Below, piece by piece: positions 21,679 to 22,485 of a DNA stretch of 22,485 bases (position 1 is its first letter; the number at the start of each line of letters is the position of its first letter). Position numbers and translations under genes: made by a program. The notes below the pieces were generated by a model that was given only the letters and a program-made list of their open reading frames with translations, was not told the DNA's origin and ran no database searches. Source of the stretch: CAZAIO01 sp964485235 (lineage in GTDB: Bacteria; Chloroflexota; Dehalococcoidia; GIF9; UBA5629); NCBI GenBank assembly GCA_964485235.1, contig CAZAIO010000034.1, positions 1 to 22,485 of the forward strand. The letters run 5' to 3'.

Positions 21679-22485
21679 TTAACTCACTCCGCTTAGCTCT
21701 TTTTCCCGTTTTTTCAATATATTCTTCTGGACCTTGCCGGTCGGTGTTCTCGGTACATCACCCAGTTCCACCTCACGCGGGGTTTTAAAACCTGCAAGGC
21801 GGGCACGGCACCATTGAACGATTTCCTCTCCGGTCAATTCATGGCCCTCTCTTACCTTGACCAGCGCTTTTACAACCTCGCCCCATTTCTCATCCGGCTT
21901 ACCGAAAACAGCTACATCCTGTACTGCTTCGTGTTCCATAATCACTGCCTCAACCTCAACACTGGAGACCTTTTCGCCTCCCGTAACTACGATATCTTTT
22001 ATGCGATCCACGATGCGAATATATCCATCAGGGTCAACTACCGCGGAATCACCGGAATGGAACCATCCGCCGGCAAAAGCCTCATCGGTTTTATCCGGTT
22101 CCCGGTAATAGCCCTGCATCACATTATTTCCCTTCATGCATATTTCACCGCTGGTCACGCCGTCCCGCGGTACTTCCTCTCCTGTCTCTATGTCAAACAC
22201 CTTGACCAGTGTACCTGTCACATAGGGAACACCCTGTCGCAATCGTAATTTGATCTTTTCCATAGGAGAAGCATCTCCCCATTCATCCTCGTTCCATTCA
22301 CAAATGGTATGCGGTCCATAGACCTCGGTGAGGCCATAGACCTGATGCAGGTCAAGACCTACAGACCATCCGTCAATGAAGTTCCCTGTCGTGGGAGGAG
22401 CCCCTGCAATAAAACCGCGGACCAGGCGAGGGAATTTCAGGTTTTTCTGCTTCATATAATCCGTAATCATCAGGCATGCGGTCGG
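21679..22485 (-). CDS. Acyl-CoA synthetase (AMP-forming), C-terminal part, cut by the window edge
   Basis: The last 268 residues of an ANL-superfamily ligase; the frame stays open to the final base (PTACLMITDYMK), so roughly half lies outside. The visible core motifs are VYGLTEVYGPH (A5), GGWFHSGD (A7), DRIKDIVVTGGEKVSSVEVE (A8 with hinge) and PRTPTGKVQKN (A10), which has the lysine needed for adenylation. The sequence fits medium-chain or short-chain fatty acyl-CoA ligases that make acyl-CoA, AMP and pyrophosphate in the cytosol. It precedes the CoA-transferase, acyl-CoA dehydrogenase and transglutaminase-like genes with short gaps and would activate the acid that enters the pathway. Substrate cannot be read from this half. 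Confidence 0.92.
   Translation of the reverse strand, partial: PTACLMITDYMKQKNLKFPRLVRGFIAGAPPTTGNFIDGWSVGLDLHQVYGLTEVYGPHTICEWNEDEWGDASPMEKIKLRLRQGVPYVTGTLVKVFDIETGEEVPRDGVTSGEICMKGNNVMQGYYREPDKTDEAFAGGWFHSGDSAVVDPDGYIRIVDRIKDIVVTGGEKVSSVEVEAVIMEHEAVQDVAVFGKPDEKWGEVVKALVKVREGHELTGEEIVQWCRARLAGFKTPREVELGDVPRTPTGKVQKNILKKREKELSGVS

Noticed and set aside
1..22485. tRNA or rRNA genes, CRISPR arrays, insertion sequences or integrase genes
   Set aside because: No repeat arrays, transposase-like frames, or cloverleaf and rRNA sequences were recognised on either strand by eye.

Overview
The window looks like chromosomal DNA of an anaerobic bacterium that degrades or ferments acyl-CoAs. It is gene-dense, with mostly AGGAGG-type ribosome binding sites and some GTG and TTG starts. 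Two predicted lipoproteins carry lipoboxes. The gene mix (butyrate-type beta-oxidation, FeoAB, molybdate uptake, nickel-pincer cofactor synthesis, MEP-pathway IspH) and the CoA-transferase/acetyltransferase fusion would fit an anaerobic Chloroflexota (Dehalococcoidia-like) or a syntrophic Firmicute. That placement is inference; no marker gene in the window settles it.

Layout, left to right. (1) At 1-52 the start of a minus-strand gene runs off the edge; its N-terminus resembles the FAD subunit of molybdenum hydroxylases. About 680 bases of AT-rich, gene-free DNA follow, then a beta-lactamase-fold serine hydrolase lipoprotein (minus). (2) 2.2-4.0 kb, plus: enoyl-CoA hydratase and 3-hydroxybutyryl-CoA dehydrogenase behind a good sigma-70 promoter. 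(3) 4.1-6.7 kb, plus: iron block, a Fur regulator with a palindromic Fur-type operator at its own promoter, then feoA and feoB. (4) 6.8-8.3 kb: ispH (plus), convergent with a minus-strand pair made of a stand-alone Lrp/AsnC ligand-binding domain and a HIT protein. (5) 8.4-11.4 kb, plus: molybdate block, a long structured leader (candidate Moco riboswitch) followed by modA, modB and modC, closed by a terminator that overlaps the modC stop codon. (6) 11.5-17.7 kb, minus: nickel block. An ECF-type importer nikM-nikN-nikQ-nikO, a second Fur-family regulator best read as the nickel regulator Nur, and larB-larE-larC for the nickel-pincer nucleotide cofactor. (7) 17.7-22.5 kb, minus: an operon of acyl-CoA ligase (cut by the right edge), CoA-transferase fused to a GNAT domain, acyl-CoA dehydrogenase and a transglutaminase-like protein, ending at a strong hairpin terminator.

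How it works together: three metal systems (Fe, Mo, Ni), each with its own regulatory DNA, lie between two groups of acyl-CoA catabolism genes. The clearest regulatory signal is a matched pair of inverted repeats, TAATTGCA-N6-TGCAATWA. One overlaps the -10 box of the nur gene and the other lies upstream of nikM, as expected for a nickel-responsive repressor controlling itself and the importer. The imported nickel probably serves at least the LarBEC cofactor, whose client enzyme (a LarA-family protein) is not in the window. Acyl-CoA ligase or CoA-transferase, acyl-CoA dehydrogenase, enoyl-CoA hydratase and 3-hydroxyacyl-CoA dehydrogenase cover activation and the first three steps of short-chain beta-oxidation; no thiolase or electron-transfer flavoprotein is seen here.
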